DNA of 64,000 nucleotides from Cohnella baijiui (GTDB lineage: Bacteria > Bacillota > Bacilli > Paenibacillales > Paenibacillaceae), in assembly GCF_020731285.1 (NCBI RefSeq), contig NZ_JAJFOW010000008.1:1-64000 (forward strand). Direction: 5' to 3'. The translations under genes were made by a program, and so were the position numbers. Each line of letters begins with the position of its first letter. Positions within the stretch are counted from its first letter, which is position 1. Below, one piece after another: positions 25,016 to 34,451 of this stretch. The notes under the pieces are model-generated. The model was not told the DNA's origin. It searched no databases and worked only from the letters and a program-made list of their open reading frames with translations.

Positions 25016-25726
25016 CAATACCGCACGTCCATCGGCATCGTCGACAACGGTCTGACGCACCGTCTCAAGGCCAATCCGTTCTACGAAATCCGACGTGCGT
25101 TCGGCGTGTTGAGCGTTCTCTCGGTAATATTGGATGAAGGCGGAGCAGATCTCGACCAGTTCTTCATCCGTCTTCACCTTGCAGCCCATCGAATCCTGCG
25201 TACCGAATCGGCAGAATTGCGATCTTCGCGTAACCGTAACCCGACGGCATGCCGAGATCCGCCCAGATCGCCGGAAGATCCTCTTTCTTCACGCCGAGCA
25301 GGTCCAGCCGCTGGCCGCCCGTCACCTTCACGGTTTTGACGTCGTATTTCTCGGCCACATCTGCGATTTTCCGTAGCTCCCCCGGCGACGTAACGCCGCC
25401 GTACATGCGGGGAATGACGCTGAACGTGCCGTCCTGTAAATGAATTTCTCCGTCGTGTCGATGCACTTAATTCGGGTTCCGGTATGCAGTTCGATGCCAT
25501 TCTCCCGATACCACGATCTGTCGTTCAGGATGATTTCATCGATCTGTTTGGAGCCCTCCAGCATGTAGGACAGCTGGATGCGGTTATAATTAGGGTACGG
25601 TTCTTCACCGTATACCGAAATATCGAAAGACCGGGTAAGCTTTAAGATTTGTTCCAGCGCCCCCACGCCAGCCATTCCGTTGCCGACGAGGACCAGTTTG
25701 CGTCGTCCGTACGTTGTTTGTGTCAT
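25016..25726 (-). pseudogene. nirB: nirB remnant (nitrite reductase large subunit), at least two internal deletions
   Basis: It begins with an intact start (GGAGG 7 bases upstream of the ATG at 25726) and the FAD domain MTQTTYGRRKLVLVGNGMAG, then PYPNYNRIQLSYMLEGSK. After about 95 residues it shifts to LQDGTFSVIPRMYGGVTSPG and KVTGGQRLDLLGVKKEDLPA, the siroheme-domain ferredoxin-like part. It then shifts to CKVKTDEELVEIC and DFVERIGLETVRQTVVDDAD at the C-terminus. The [2Fe-2S] and siroheme cysteine regions are gone. Full NirB has about 800 residues; fewer than 240 remain, so nitrite reduction by this operon is lost. Confidence 0.85.
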
Positions 25727-25759
25727 CGGATAACCTCCATTGCCGTATGTCTTGATGTC

Positions 25760-25802
25760 ATTGTAATGGAACCCCGATGCGTCGAATGTGACGGTTGTCA
25801 CT
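25760..25802 (-). promoter_or_regulatory. Fnr-type promoter of the former nirBDC operon
   Basis: TGTGA-CGGTTG-TCACT (25787-25802) matches TGTGA-N6-TCACA at 9 of 10 positions. TACAAT (25760-25765, minus strand) matches the -10 consensus at 5 of 6. The box centre is 29.5 bases from the near edge of the -10, the class II activator geometry. The promoter looks functional although nirB and nirD behind it are not, so it may now serve the FNT gene. Confidence 0.6.
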
Positions 25803-25867
25803 TGTGCCGGTCCAATGTCTGCAAATAGGATTGCGGGCCTGGAATCGAAACTTAGTTGGTGACAACG

Positions 25868-25904
25868 AATAGGTACCTGACGTTTATCCCGTCAGGTACC
25901 TATT
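25868..25904 (-). terminator. Strong hairpin after pflA
   Basis: AATAGGTACCTGACG (25868-25882) pairs perfectly with CGTCAGGTACCTATT (25890-25904), a 15-bp stem with a 7-base loop. The run of T on the minus strand is weak (CGTTGTC), so it may act partly through stem strength. It separates the adhE-pfl operon from the nir promoter. Confidence 0.7.
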
Positions 25905-25931
25905 ATTGTCCTCATGGCAAGGAGGGTCGCC

Positions 25932-26675
25932 CTATTGGGCGCCTGACGCCATGCTGCGGCCCTGTTCGATAAGCCGGTACGCACGCTGTACTTCTTCCGG
26001 TCCCGGCTCCTTAACCCCGACTAGCGTGTAAGGAATTCCGAGCTGCTGCCATTTGTACACTCCCATTCGGTGATACGGGAGCACTTCCACCTTCTCCACC
26101 CCGTATAACTCTCCGATAAAGCTTCCCAGATCGATCAGGTCCTCCGGCCGGTCCGTGAAGCCCGGCACCAAGACGCGACGGACCCACATTCGGTTCCCCC
26201 TCTGCGACAGGCGCTTGGCGAATGCGATCGTCCGATCGTTCGGCTGCGTCGTAAGATCGACGTGTCCTCTCTGGTCCATCAATTTCAGGTCGAGCAACAC
26301 GAGATCGGTGACGCTCAGCAGCGCTTCGGCGTGCGACGGCTCGCAAAATCCGGAGGAATCTAGCGCGGTATGAAGATTCCAACGATCCTTGCACGCCCGG
26401 AACAGTTCGGCGACGAACGGCGCCTGTAAGGTCGGCTCCCCTCCGGAGACGGTAATCCCTCCGCCGGACCGTTTGTAATAATCGACGTATGATTCGATTT
26501 CGGCCAATATCTCGTCAACCGTTCGCAGCTTGCCTCCCTCCGTATCCCAAGAATCGGGATTATGACAGTATCGGCATTTCAGCGCGCAGCCTTGAAGGAA
26601 GAGTACGAACCGGATTCCCGGACCGTCGACCGTGCCGAACGTCTCGATGGAGTGTATTCTGCCTGTATGTTTCAT
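25932..26675 (-). CDS. pflA: Pyruvate formate-lyase activating enzyme
   Basis: A 247-residue radical-SAM enzyme. FLQGCALKCRYCHNPD holds the C-x3-C-x2-C motif for the [4Fe-4S] cluster, and GGGITVSGGEPTLQ the SAM-binding glycines. It uses SAM to place the glycyl radical on PflB under anoxia. The ATG at 26675 has GGAG 8 bases upstream; ten extra residues in the longer frame are not typical of the family. It follows pflB by 56 bases and ends the adhE-pflB-pflA run. Confidence 0.95.
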   Translation of the reverse strand: MKHTGRIHSIETFGTVDGPGIRFVLFLQGCALKCRYCHNPDSWDTEGGKLRTVDEILAEIESYVDYYKRSGGGITVSGGEPTLQAPFVAELFRACKDRWNLHTALDSSGFCEPSHAEALLSVTDLVLLDLKLMDQRGHVDLTTQPNDRTIAFAKRLSQRGNRMWVRRVLVPGFTDRPEDLIDLGSFIGELYGVEKVEVLPYHRMGVYKWQQLGIPYTLVGVKEPGPEEVQRAYRLIEQGRSMASGAQ

Positions 26676-26731
26676 GTCTTTTTCTCCTCTCCCGACATTC
26701 GACACGCGGCCGAATCCGTTGTCCGCAGGCG

Positions 26732-29008
26732 TTAGATGGCACCGTGGAAGGTCCGGCTGATGACGTCCATCTGCTGCTCTCTCGTCAGTTTGATGAAGTT
26801 GACCGCATACCCCGATACGCGAATCGTAAGCTGCGGATATTGCTCCGGGTGTTCCATGGCATCCAGCAGCTGTTCCCGGTTGAAGACGTTCACGTTGAGA
26901 TGATGGCCCTTCTTCGCCGCATAACCGTCAAGTAGCGAGACGAGGTTCATGACACGGGTGTCCGCCTCGCGTCCGAGAGCCTTGGGAACCAGCGAGAACG
27001 TGTTCGAGATGCCGTCCAGGCTGCTCTCGTACGGAAGCTTGGCGACCGAGCTCAGCGATGCGAGGGCTCCCTTGCGGTCGCGTCCGTGCATCGGGTTGGC
27101 TCCCGGCGCGAACGGCTGGCCGGCTTTACGACCGTCCGGCGTGCTGCCCGTTTTCTTGCCGTATACGACGTTCGAAGTGATCGTGAGCACCGACTGTGTC
27201 GGGATGGCGTCACGGTATGCCTGATGCTTGCGGAGCTTATCCATGAACGCCTCCGTCAATTTCACCGCAATGCCGTCCACTCGATCGTCATTGTTTCCGT
27301 ATTGCGGATATTCGCCTTCAATCTCGAAGTCTACGGCCAGCCCTTGTTCATTTCGGATCGGACGGACCTTAGCGTATTTGATGGCGCTGAGCGAATCGGC
27401 GACGACCGACAAGCCGGCAATCCCGCAAGCCATTGTTCGGATGCTCTCCTTATCGTGAAGCGCCATCTCCAGACGCTCGTAGCAATATTTGTCATGCATA
27501 TAATGGATGACGTTCAAAGTGTTCATGTACAGACGCGCGAGCCATTCCAGCATGTCGTCGTATCGGCGCATTACTTCTTCATAATCCAGCGTCTCGCCGG
27601 TCAACGGTGCAATGGCCGGCCCGACCTGATCGCCGAGCTTTTCGTCTTTACCCCCGTTTATCGCGTAGAGCAGGGCTTTGGCCAGGTTCGCCCGTGCCCC
27701 GAAGAACTGCATTTGCTTGCCGATCCGCATCGCCGATACGCAGCAGGCGATGCCGTAGTCGTCTCCGTATATGGGGCGCATAAGGTCGTCATTCTCGTAC
27801 TGGATCGAGCTGGTGTCTATCGACACTTTGGCGCAATAATTTTTGAAGCCCTCCGGCAGTCGGGTCGACCACAGCACCGTCAAGTTCGGCTCCGGTGCCG
27901 GACCCAGGTTGTATAAGGTGTGAAGGAATCGGAACGACGAACGGGTCACGCGAGTTCGGCCGTCGTTTCCCATGCCGCCGATCGACTCGGTTACCCATGT
28001 CGGGTCGCCGCTGAACAGCTCATTGTAATCGGTCGTTCTTAAGAATTTGACCAAGCGAAGCTTCATGACGAAATGGTCCACAAGCTCTTGAGCTTCTTCT
28101 TCGCTCAGCGTTCCTTCCTTCTTGTCGCGTTCGATATAAATGTCGAGGAAGCTGGATATCCGTCCCAAGCTCATCGCCGCGCCGTTCTGTTCCTTGATGG
28201 CTGCCAGGTAGCCGAAGTACAGCCACTGAATCGCCTCCGCCGCCGTCGCGGCCGGACGGCTGATGTCGTAGCCGTAGGTTTTCGCCATAACCTTCAGCTC
28301 GCCCAGCGCGCGAATTTGCTCGGACAGTTCTTCCCTTGCCCGTATCGTGCTTTCATTCATTACATCCGTTTCAAGCTGGAGCAGGTCTTCCTTCTTCTCT
28401 GCAACTAGACGGTCGATGCCGTACAGAGCCACTCGACGATAATCGCCAATAATTCGGCCACGGCCGTAAGCATCCGGAAGACCTGTGATGATGCCGGCTT
28501 TGCGGGCCGTTCTCATTTCCGTCGTATAGGCGTCGAACACGCCTTGGTTATGTGTCTTTCGAAGATCGGTGAACGTACGGATCATCTCTTCCGGCAGCTC
28601 ATACCCGTAAGCTTTGCAGGCATCGATGACCATCCGGATGCCGCCGAAGGGCTGAACGGACCTCTTAAGCGGAGCATCCGTCTGCAGTCCGACGATCTTC
28701 TCCAGCGAACGGTCGATGTAGCCCGGTGCATGCGAGGTGATCGTGGACACGTTGTCCGTGTCCACATCCAGAACGCCCCCGTTATCGCGCTCCTTCTTCA
28801 TTAGCAGCAGTATCGCATCCCAAAGCTTCCGGGTCGCTTCCGTCGGTCCCGCAAGGAAGGATTCATCCCCTTCGTACGGAGTCAGATTCATAGTAAGAAA
28901 GTCGTTCACGTCAATATGACGCTGCCATCTGCCGGAGCGGAACGTTCTCCAGCCTTCGAATTGCACAGGTTCCGTTGTGGAGCGCAGTTCTTGTTCATTT
29001 GCGGACAT
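26732..29008 (-). CDS. pflB: Formate C-acetyltransferase (pyruvate formate-lyase)
   Basis: A 758-residue glycyl-radical enzyme that splits pyruvate with CoA into acetyl-CoA and formate. Active-site cysteines are in [13 protein letters not shown]. The radical glycine is in the C-terminal [40 protein letters not shown] is the typical late motif. GGAGGG... lies 8 bases before the ATG. It is 34 bases downstream of adhE, so the two are co-transcribed. Length and motifs are normal for the family. Confidence 0.97.
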   Translation of the reverse strand: MSANEQELRSTTEPVQFEGWRTFRSGRWQRHIDVNDFLTMNLTPYEGDESFLAGPTEATRKLWDAILLLMKKERDNGGVLDVDTDNVSTITSHAPGYIDRSLEKIVGLQTDAPLKRSVQPFGGIRMVIDACKAYGYELPEEMIRTFTDLRKTHNQGVFDAYTTEMRTARKAGIITGLPDAYGRGRIIGDYRRVALYGIDRLVAEKKEDLLQLETDVMNESTIRAREELSEQIRALGELKVMAKTYGYDISRPAATAAEAIQWLYFGYLAAIKEQNGAAMSLGRISSFLDIYIERDKKEGTLSEEEAQELVDHFVMKLRLVKFLRTTDYNELFSGDPTWVTESIGGMGNDGRTRVTRSSFRFLHTLYNLGPAPEPNLTVLWSTRLPEGFKNYCAKVSIDTSSIQYENDDLMRPIYGDDYGIACCVSAMRIGKQMQFFGARANLAKALLYAINGGKDEKLGDQVGPAIAPLTGETLDYEEVMRRYDDMLEWLARLYMNTLNVIHYMHDKYCYERLEMALHDKESIRTMACGIAGLSVVADSLSAIKYAKVRPIRNEQGLAVDFEIEGEYPQYGNNDDRVDGIAVKLTEAFMDKLRKHQAYRDAIPTQSVLTITSNVVYGKKTGSTPDGRKAGQPFAPGANPMHGRDRKGALASLSSVAKLPYESSLDGISNTFSLVPKALGREADTRVMNLVSLLDGYAAKKGHHLNVNVFNREQLLDAMEHPEQYPQLTIRVSGYAVNFIKLTREQQMDVISRTFHGAI

Positions 29009-29042
29009 GTAAGATCCCTCCTGATTTGTCGCTTAGGATGTT

Positions 29043-31649
29043 TTAAAATTTGCCGTAAAACGCGCTGCGGTAGACGTCGGCGAGCTCCGTCACTAGCGGC
29101 ATCCGAGGGTTGGCGGTCGTGCATTGATCCTCGAACGCCCGGTCCGCCAAATAATCGACCTTGGATTCGAAATCGGCGGCATCGAAACCGAGCGCCTGGA
29201 ACGATTCCGGAATGTCGAGCGACCGATTGAGGCCGCGAATAGCATCAATCAGGCTGTTCACGCCTTCCTCTGTGGTGCGTGCCGGCAGTCCGAGCAGCCG
29301 GGCCAGATCCGCGTAGCGTTTGTCCGCCACGAAGTGGTCGTACTTCGGGAACGAAGCGAATTTCGTCGGCTGCTGCGCATTGTACCGGATGACATGCGGC
29401 ATGAGGATCGCATTGGTTCGGCCATGTGCCGTATGGTACGCACCGCCCCATTTGTGCGCCAAGCTATGATTGATGCCTAGGAAGGCATTGGCGAACGCCA
29501 TTCCGGCAATGGTCGAAGCGTTGTGCATTTTCTCCCGAGCTTTCGGGTCGGCGCGGTGATAGGACGCTTCAATGTTCTCGAAGACAAGTTGAACGGCTTT
29601 AAGCGCGAGTCCGTCGGTGAAGTCGCTCGCCATTACGGAGACGTAAGCCTCGATCGCATGGGTTAGCACGTCCATGCCCGTATCGGCGACCGCCGTCTTC
29701 GGCAGGCTGTACACATAGTCCGGGTCGATGATTGCAACGTCCGGAGTCAATTCATAGTCGGCCAACGGATATTTCGTGTGGCCCTTATGCTTGTCGGTGA
29801 TCACCGCGAACGAGGTGACCTCCGATCCGGTACCCGACGTCGTTGGAATGGCCACGAATCGTGCTTTCTGGCCAAGCCGTGGATATTTATAGATCCGCTT
29901 GCGAATATCCATGAACTTCTGCTTGAGCGAATCAAAACTGGTGTCCGGATATTCGTAGAACAACCACATCGCTTTTGCCGCATCCATTGGGGATCCGCCG
30001 CCTAAGGCGATAATGCAGTCAGGCTTGAATTGGGCCATCAGCTGCGTGCCCCGTGTTACGGTGTCCACGGAAGGGTCGGGCTCGACATCCGAGAATACTT
30101 CGATGGCGACAGGCATTCTGCGCTTCCGAAGATAGTATTCGACCTTCTCCGCGTATCCCAGCTTCACCATGGCGGCGTCGGTAACGATCATGACCCGGCT
30201 GATGTCCGGCATTTTCTCCAAATACTGCGTGGCTCCTCGCTCGAAATAGATTTTCGGTGGTACCTTGAACCATTGCATGTTCAGCGTGCGATACGCCACA
30301 CGCTTGACGTTAATCAAGTTGACTGCGGTCACGTTAGAGGTCGTCGAATTGCTTCCGTAGGAGCCGCAGCCAAGCGTGAGCGACGGCAGGTTTGTATTGT
30401 AAATGTCTCCGATTGCGCCATGGGTGGAAGGCGCATTGACGATAATGCGACCGGTTTGCAGCCGTGCAGAAAACGCGGTGATGAACGATTGGTCCTTCGT
30501 ATGGATGACGGAGGAGTGGCCCATTCCGCCGTAGGCAACTACCTGAGCAGCGCGCTCAATTCCCTGCTCCGCGGTTTTCACTTTGTAACAAGCTAGCACG
30601 GGGCTCAGTTTCTCAGCGGACAGCGGGTACTTCTCTCCGACGCCCGTTAGCTCCGCGACGAGGATTTTCGTGTTCTCAGGCACCTTAAAGCCCGCCATTT
30701 CGGCGATTTTGACGGCGGGCTGTCCGACGATAACGGCGTTAACCGCGCATTTCTCCGGGTTGATGACCAAGCGAGAGACCGCTTCGGTTTCTTCCTTATT
30801 GAGGAAGTAACAACCGTTCGCCTCCATCAGCTTTTTCGCGGCTGCATAGATCGGCTCGTCGAGGATGACCGCCTGCTCCGAGGCGCAAATCATACCGTTA
30901 TCGAATGTCTTGGAGAGAATGAGATCGGTCACGGCCTGTTCGAGGTCTGCGGTACGCTCGATGAAGCAAGGCACGTTTCCGGGGCCGACGCCGAGGGCGG
31001 GTTTGCCAGTGCTGTAAGCGGCTTTTACCATCGCGGAGCCTCCTGTTGCCAAGACGAGCGATACGCCCGGGTGATTCATGAGCAGCTGCGTCGCTTCGAC
31101 AGAAGGATGTTCGATCCACTGGATGCAGTGCTCCGGCGCGCCTGCCGTGACTGCGGCGTCAAGAAGAGTCTTGGCGGCTTCTCGGCTGGACCGCTGAGCG
31201 GACGGGTGGAAGGTGAATATGATCGGGTTGCGCGTCTTGACTGCAATGAGTGCTTTGAACATCGTGGTCGAGGTCGGATTGGTGACGGGCGTGATGCCGG
31301 CAATCACGCCGACAGGCTCCGCCACCTTGCGATAGTTCTCATACCCGTTTTCTTCGATGATGCCGACCGTCTTCTCGTTCTTGATGCTGTGGTAAATATA
31401 CTCTGTTGCGAATAGATTCTTCGTAATCTTGTCTTCGTAGACCCCGCGTCCGGTCTCCTCGAACGCCAACTTCGCGAGAGGCATATGACGGTCGAGTCCC
31501 GCAAGCGCCATCGCTTGAACGATCCGGTCGACTTGTTCCTGATCCAGCTCCATGTAAGCTTCGAGAGCTTGTCGTGCTCTCGCAGCTAGAGTGTTTACTT
31601 CTTCCTGAGCCCCGACAATCATTTCTTGCGTCTTTTCCTTCATGGACAT
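29043..31649 (-). CDS. adhE: Bifunctional acetaldehyde-CoA/alcohol dehydrogenase
   Basis: An 868-residue fusion. The N-terminal aldehyde dehydrogenase half (to about 440) has LGVGPGNVPCFIERTAD and the catalytic Cys in DNGMICASEQAVI. The C-terminal iron alcohol dehydrogenase half has GGGSPMDAAKAMW for NAD and FLGINHSLAHKWGG with AHGRTNAILMPHV for metal ligands. It reduces acetyl-CoA to ethanol and regenerates NAD in fermentation. GGAGG is 8 bases before the ATG. It leads the adhE-pflB-pflA operon behind two Fnr-type boxes. Confidence 0.97.
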   Translation of the reverse strand: MSMKEKTQEMIVGAQEEVNTLAARARQALEAYMELDQEQVDRIVQAMALAGLDRHMPLAKLAFEETGRGVYEDKITKNLFATEYIYHSIKNEKTVGIIEENGYENYRKVAEPVGVIAGITPVTNPTSTTMFKALIAVKTRNPIIFTFHPSAQRSSREAAKTLLDAAVTAGAPEHCIQWIEHPSVEATQLLMNHPGVSLVLATGGSAMVKAAYSTGKPALGVGPGNVPCFIERTADLEQAVTDLILSKTFDNGMICASEQAVILDEPIYAAAKKLMEANGCYFLNKEETEAVSRLVINPEKCAVNAVIVGQPAVKIAEMAGFKVPENTKILVAELTGVGEKYPLSAEKLSPVLACYKVKTAEQGIERAAQVVAYGGMGHSSVIHTKDQSFITAFSARLQTGRIIVNAPSTHGAIGDIYNTNLPSLTLGCGSYGSNSTTSNVTAVNLINVKRVAYRTLNMQWFKVPPKIYFERGATQYLEKMPDISRVMIVTDAAMVKLGYAEKVEYYLRKRRMPVAIEVFSDVEPDPSVDTVTRGTQLMAQFKPDCIIALGGGSPMDAAKAMWLFYEYPDTSFDSLKQKFMDIRKRIYKYPRLGQKARFVAIPTTSGTGSEVTSFAVITDKHKGHTKYPLADYELTPDVAIIDPDYVYSLPKTAVADTGMDVLTHAIEAYVSVMASDFTDGLALKAVQLVFENIEASYHRADPKAREKMHNASTIAGMAFANAFLGINHSLAHKWGGAYHTAHGRTNAILMPHVIRYNAQQPTKFASFPKYDHFVADKRYADLARLLGLPARTTEEGVNSLIDAIRGLNRSLDIPESFQALGFDAADFESKVDYLADRAFEDQCTTANPRMPLVTELADVYRSAFYGKF

Positions 31650-31776
31650 TTCATCTGCCTCCTAGGTTAAGAGCCGCTGTACGCGATATGATCCATCAAC
31701 TTTCCCGGCAAACGGCAATCTCGTTTCGTCTTCCATTCGGAGCTTAGCAACATAATTGCGGCAGCCGTATACGCTC

Positions 31777-31851
31777 ATTATGGTGGTCCGTTTCTTTTTC
31801 GGATGTGCGGTTCGTCACAGAAATCGAAATGAATTGTGAATGTTTTCACAT
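31777..31851 (-). promoter_or_regulatory. adhE promoter with tandem Fnr-type boxes, one also fitting Rex
   Basis: Box 1, TGTGC-GGTTCG-TCACA (31804-31819), matches the Fnr consensus at 9 of 10 and its centre is 29.5 bases from the near edge of a -10-like CATAAT (31777-31782). Box 2, TGTGA-ATGTTT-TCACA (31835-31850), matches 10 of 10 and lies 31 bases further up, three helical turns. Box 2 extended by one base each side also fits the Rex consensus TTGTGAA-N4-TTCACAA except the last base. Activation by Fnr and NADH-linked repression by Rex could both act here. Confidence 0.6.
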
Positions 31852-31860
31852 TAACTGTTA

Positions 31861-32379
31861 TTAAAAATGAAAGCGGTTCGAGTGGTCCTCCAACGCAGTC
31901 AGAATATCCTCTTCCTCTTTAAATTTGATTTTCAAAAATGCGTATGCTTGTAACAAATACGAAGCCATCCTTCGTGCAGTCTTTTGGCTGACCGGAACGG
32001 TCGTCCTGTTCAACGTCTGCAGGAAAGCGTGAATATAGAGCTCCGCCATCTTATGATCTTGCTCCATGTAGTCGAACAACTGGGGATCCTCTCCAAAGTA
32101 CCACACCGCGTATGGATAGAGATCAGTTTCCTCCCACTCGTTGTGATTACACCAATCTCGCAGGAAATGTTTTAACGTCTGGTTTAATTCATGAAGTTCC
32201 TGATTTAAACGATTGATATTTTCATCCTTGCGAACGATGCATGCTTTATCGTATACCTCGATCAACTCTTTCTTCAGCGTCTCGAGATCCAGTCTGGCCC
32301 GAACGACGGCCTTTTCCAGCAACAGCAGTTTCGTATCCTCCGAAATCAATCGTTTATCTGTCGCATCGTGCACCACCAT
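31861..32379 (-). CDS. Hemerythrin-like (HHE domain) protein
   Basis: A 172-residue all-helical soluble protein. Histidines and acids spaced as in HHE domains occur in LHELNQTLKHFL, CNHNEWEETDLYPYAVWYF, MEQDHKMAELYIHAF and IKFKEEEDILTAL, so a di-iron site is plausible. The N-terminal 60 residues form a long, probably coiled helix. Such proteins bind oxygen or NO or protect iron-sulfur enzymes. It lies upstream of adhE in the same direction behind its own Fnr-type box, which suggests a role at the shift to anoxia. AGGA lies 7 bases before the ATG. Confidence 0.65.
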   Translation of the reverse strand: MVVHDATDKRLISEDTKLLLLEKAVVRARLDLETLKKELIEVYDKACIVRKDENINRLNQELHELNQTLKHFLRDWCNHNEWEETDLYPYAVWYFGEDPQLFDYMEQDHKMAELYIHAFLQTLNRTTVPVSQKTARRMASYLLQAYAFLKIKFKEEEDILTALEDHSNRFHF

Positions 32380-32402
32380 GGTGGATTCCTCGCTTTCATT
32401 AA

Positions 32403-32448
32403 AGTATACAACTTATAACCAACCGAAATCATGTGAAATTATTCACAA
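32403..32448 (-). promoter_or_regulatory. Fnr/Rex-type box at the hemerythrin-like gene
   Basis: TGTGA-AATTAT-TCACA (32432-32447) matches the Fnr consensus at 10 of 10. The same bases read as ATGTGAA-ATTA-TTCACAA fit the Rex consensus at 13 of 14 fixed positions. TATACT (32403-32408, minus strand) is a good -10, 31.5 bases from the box centre. A weaker half-match (TGTGA-TATTTA-TCATG, 32527-32542) lies further upstream. Confidence 0.6.
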
Positions 32449-32582
32449 AATAATTCATTTTGATCATCGAATGTCCTCCTTTAAGATCAATCTATGTTCA
32501 GAATAAGGTGTATTTCTTGCTCACACTGTGATATTTATCATGAATTATAGTCCGTCATCAAATGTTCATATCAAAAAAAAAG

Positions 32583-32619
32583 CCACTCTATGCAGCATAA
32601 TAGCTGCAATCCGGAGCGG
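32583..32619 (-). terminator. Terminator of the nreABC-like operon
   Basis: CC-A-CTC pairs with GAG-C-GG, and GCAGC with GCTGC inside. On the minus strand it is followed by GC and nine T's or more. It lies 20 bases after the stop of the kinase gene. Confidence 0.8.
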
Positions 32620-32638
32620 TTTTCGTATAAAGCTCGTT

Positions 32639-33715
32639 TTAGTCTTCTTCGACGCTGGCCGGACGGACCGGTAAAGTTAGCTTCACTACGGTACCTTGAT
32701 CGGGTGAAGAGCGGATCTCCAATTCGCCGGCGGCAGCTTTAGCGCGTTCCTCCATACTGAAGAGACCTACGCCGCGTCTTAACTCTTCGGGATCGAAGCC
32801 GGTTCCGTGGTCCTCGACGACCGCTTCCACTGTATCCCCCATGTCTCTCAACGTCACATTTGCCTCGGAAACGCTAGCGTATTTCCCGGCATTGGTCAAA
32901 GCTTCAGTGACAATCCGGTAAATGGTGGTCTCAATCAGTAAATTCAACCGTTTGTTTAGGTTGCTGTCAAAGCGGATTCGCATTCCGTAATGGCTTTCGT
33001 GATTTCCGATATACGTCCGAAGGGCGGGGACAACACCCAGATCGTCCAGCACAGAAGGGCGCAGCTCCCATGCCAATCCCCTTACCTCCGCCATTAGCAG
33101 AGAAATTTCCTCTCCGAGCTGACGTAGACGTTGGTCGCCTCCCTCGGAGATCATGCGGTCGATCGAAATTTTGAGCGAAAACAGGCTCTGTCCGATGCCG
33201 TCATGAAGATCTCGCGAAAAACGTCTGCGCTCTTCCTCCTGGATTTGCATCATTTGGGACAACGTCGACTGCAGCGCTTCCTCCGTATTTTTGAGCTGGG
33301 TGACCTCATGCCGGATCGCCAAGTACTGGTAGGGCATGCCCTCTGCGTCCACGAATGGCACGATGGTCGTATCAACCCAATAATAAGCCCCGTTCTTGGC
33401 CCGGTTTTTAATTTCCCCATGCCAGACCTTTCCGGAAGAGATCGTATTCCATAGCTGGCGAAAAAAATCTTTATGGTGATAGCCGGAATTAATCAGCCGG
33501 TGATCCTGTCCGAGCAGTTCTTTCTTTGCGTAACCGGATATTTGGCAAAATTTATCGTTAACGTACAGAATGCGGCCTTTCCGGTCGGTCACGGCCACTA
33601 TAGAAGCCTCGTCGAGGGCGAATTTCACGTCTGCCAACTGCTTAAGCGATCGTTGCAGTTCACTAAGCAATGCGGGATCATCGATGTACCAATTGAAATC
33701 GGGGGTATCATTCAA
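32639..33715 (-). CDS. PAS-domain sensor histidine kinase, NreB/NarX-like (HisKA_3)
   Basis: A 358-residue soluble kinase. Residues 25-145 are a PAS domain with PAC segment ([20 protein letters not shown] and [15 protein letters not shown]). Residues 160-230 are the HisKA_3 dimer domain with the phospho-His in [20 protein letters not shown]. The rest is HATPase ([18 protein letters not shown]). It overlaps the regulator gene by 8 bases. Operon order resembles nreABC, where NreB senses oxygen through four PAS cysteines binding an Fe-S cluster. Here the PAS has a single Cys, so that cluster cannot form and the signal must differ. Confidence 0.85.
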   Translation of the reverse strand: MNDTPDFNWYIDDPALLSELQRSLKQLADVKFALDEASIVAVTDRKGRILYVNDKFCQISGYAKKELLGQDHRLINSGYHHKDFFRQLWNTISSGKVWHGEIKNRAKNGAYYWVDTTIVPFVDAEGMPYQYLAIRHEVTQLKNTEEALQSTLSQMMQIQEEERRRFSRDLHDGIGQSLFSLKISIDRMISEGGDQRLRQLGEEISLLMAEVRGLAWELRPSVLDDLGVVPALRTYIGNHESHYGMRIRFDSNLNKRLNLLIETTIYRIVTEALTNAGKYASVSEANVTLRDMGDTVEAVVEDHGTGFDPEELRRGVGLFSMEERAKAAAGELEIRSSPDQGTVVKLTLPVRPASVEED

Positions 33716-34361
33716 AGTTTAACATCCCCTTTTTCATCGCATATTTAACAAGGTCCGGTCGAGTTTTCAATTTCAGTTTCTCCATCAGGTTGCTTTTATG
33801 GGATTCGACCGTTTTTACACTGATGAAGAGTTGCTCTGCAATCTCCTTGTTGGAGTACCCTTGCGCAATCTTGGCCAAAATCTCTTTTTCGCGGTCTGAA
33901 AGTAACTCGAACGCACTACCATTCTCACCATTTTTCATTTTCTCCAAGTAATCGCTCATAAGCCGCTTTGTTGCATCCGGGTATAAATATGCGCTTCCTG
34001 TGGAAATCAGACGGATGGCGGAGAGCAGCTCTTCATGCGGGGCACTCTTGAGGATATAGCCAGATGCTCCGGCTTGAATGGCCCGGAGCAGGTACTCCTC
34101 GTCGTCATGCATCGTTAGAATCAAAACGGCAGTATCCGGCAAAAGCTTCTTCAGTTCTGCAGTTGCGGTTAAGCCATCCTTTCCGTGGGGCATACTCAAA
34201 TCCATCAGCACGACATCGGGCTTTAGTTCTTTCGCCTTGGCGAGAGCTTCGTCTCCGTCTGCAGCTTCACCCACGATCGACATGTCGTTTTTCCCGTCCA
34301 ATAGCATCATCAAACCGGATCTGACGACGGCATGGTCATCCACTACCATGATGCGGACCAA
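33708..34361 (-). CDS. Response regulator, NarL/NreC family
   Basis: A 217-residue two-domain regulator. The receiver domain has [25 protein letters not shown] with the phospho-Asp, and [12 protein letters not shown]. The C-terminal LuxR-type helix-turn-helix is [20 protein letters not shown], then [20 protein letters not shown]. NreC-like proteins activate nitrate and nitrite reductase genes. With nirBD decayed in this window, its present targets are unclear. It lies between the GAF gene and the kinase gene. Confidence 0.9.
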   Translation of the reverse strand: MVRIMVVDDHAVVRSGLMMLLDGKNDMSIVGEAADGDEALAKAKELKPDVVLMDLSMPHGKDGLTATAELKKLLPDTAVLILTMHDDEEYLLRAIQAGASGYILKSAPHEELLSAIRLISTGSAYLYPDATKRLMSDYLEKMKNGENGSAFELLSDREKEILAKIAQGYSNKEIAEQLFISVKTVESHKSNLMEKLKLKTRPDLVKYAMKKGMLNFE

Positions 34362-34451
34362 TTGATTCTCTCCTCTCGGACGTCGAGCATTTAAACCATT
34401 TTATCATAATCTCAGTGTTAAAAGTTTTAGTAACGTTGGGAAGCCTGCATA

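Noticed and set aside
25868..25904. The 15-bp palindromic hairpin as a mobile-element end or attachment site
   Set aside because: It directly follows pflA and fits a terminator; no partner copy was found.
27086..27916. A 276-codon plus-strand frame opposite pflB
   Set aside because: Antisense shadow of a clearly real gene; no ribosome site and arginine/histidine-rich, as such shadows are in GC-rich codons.
32521..32545. A further Fnr-like box (TGTGA-N6-TCATG)
   Set aside because: Only 8 of 10 positions match, and no promoter lies at the right distance.
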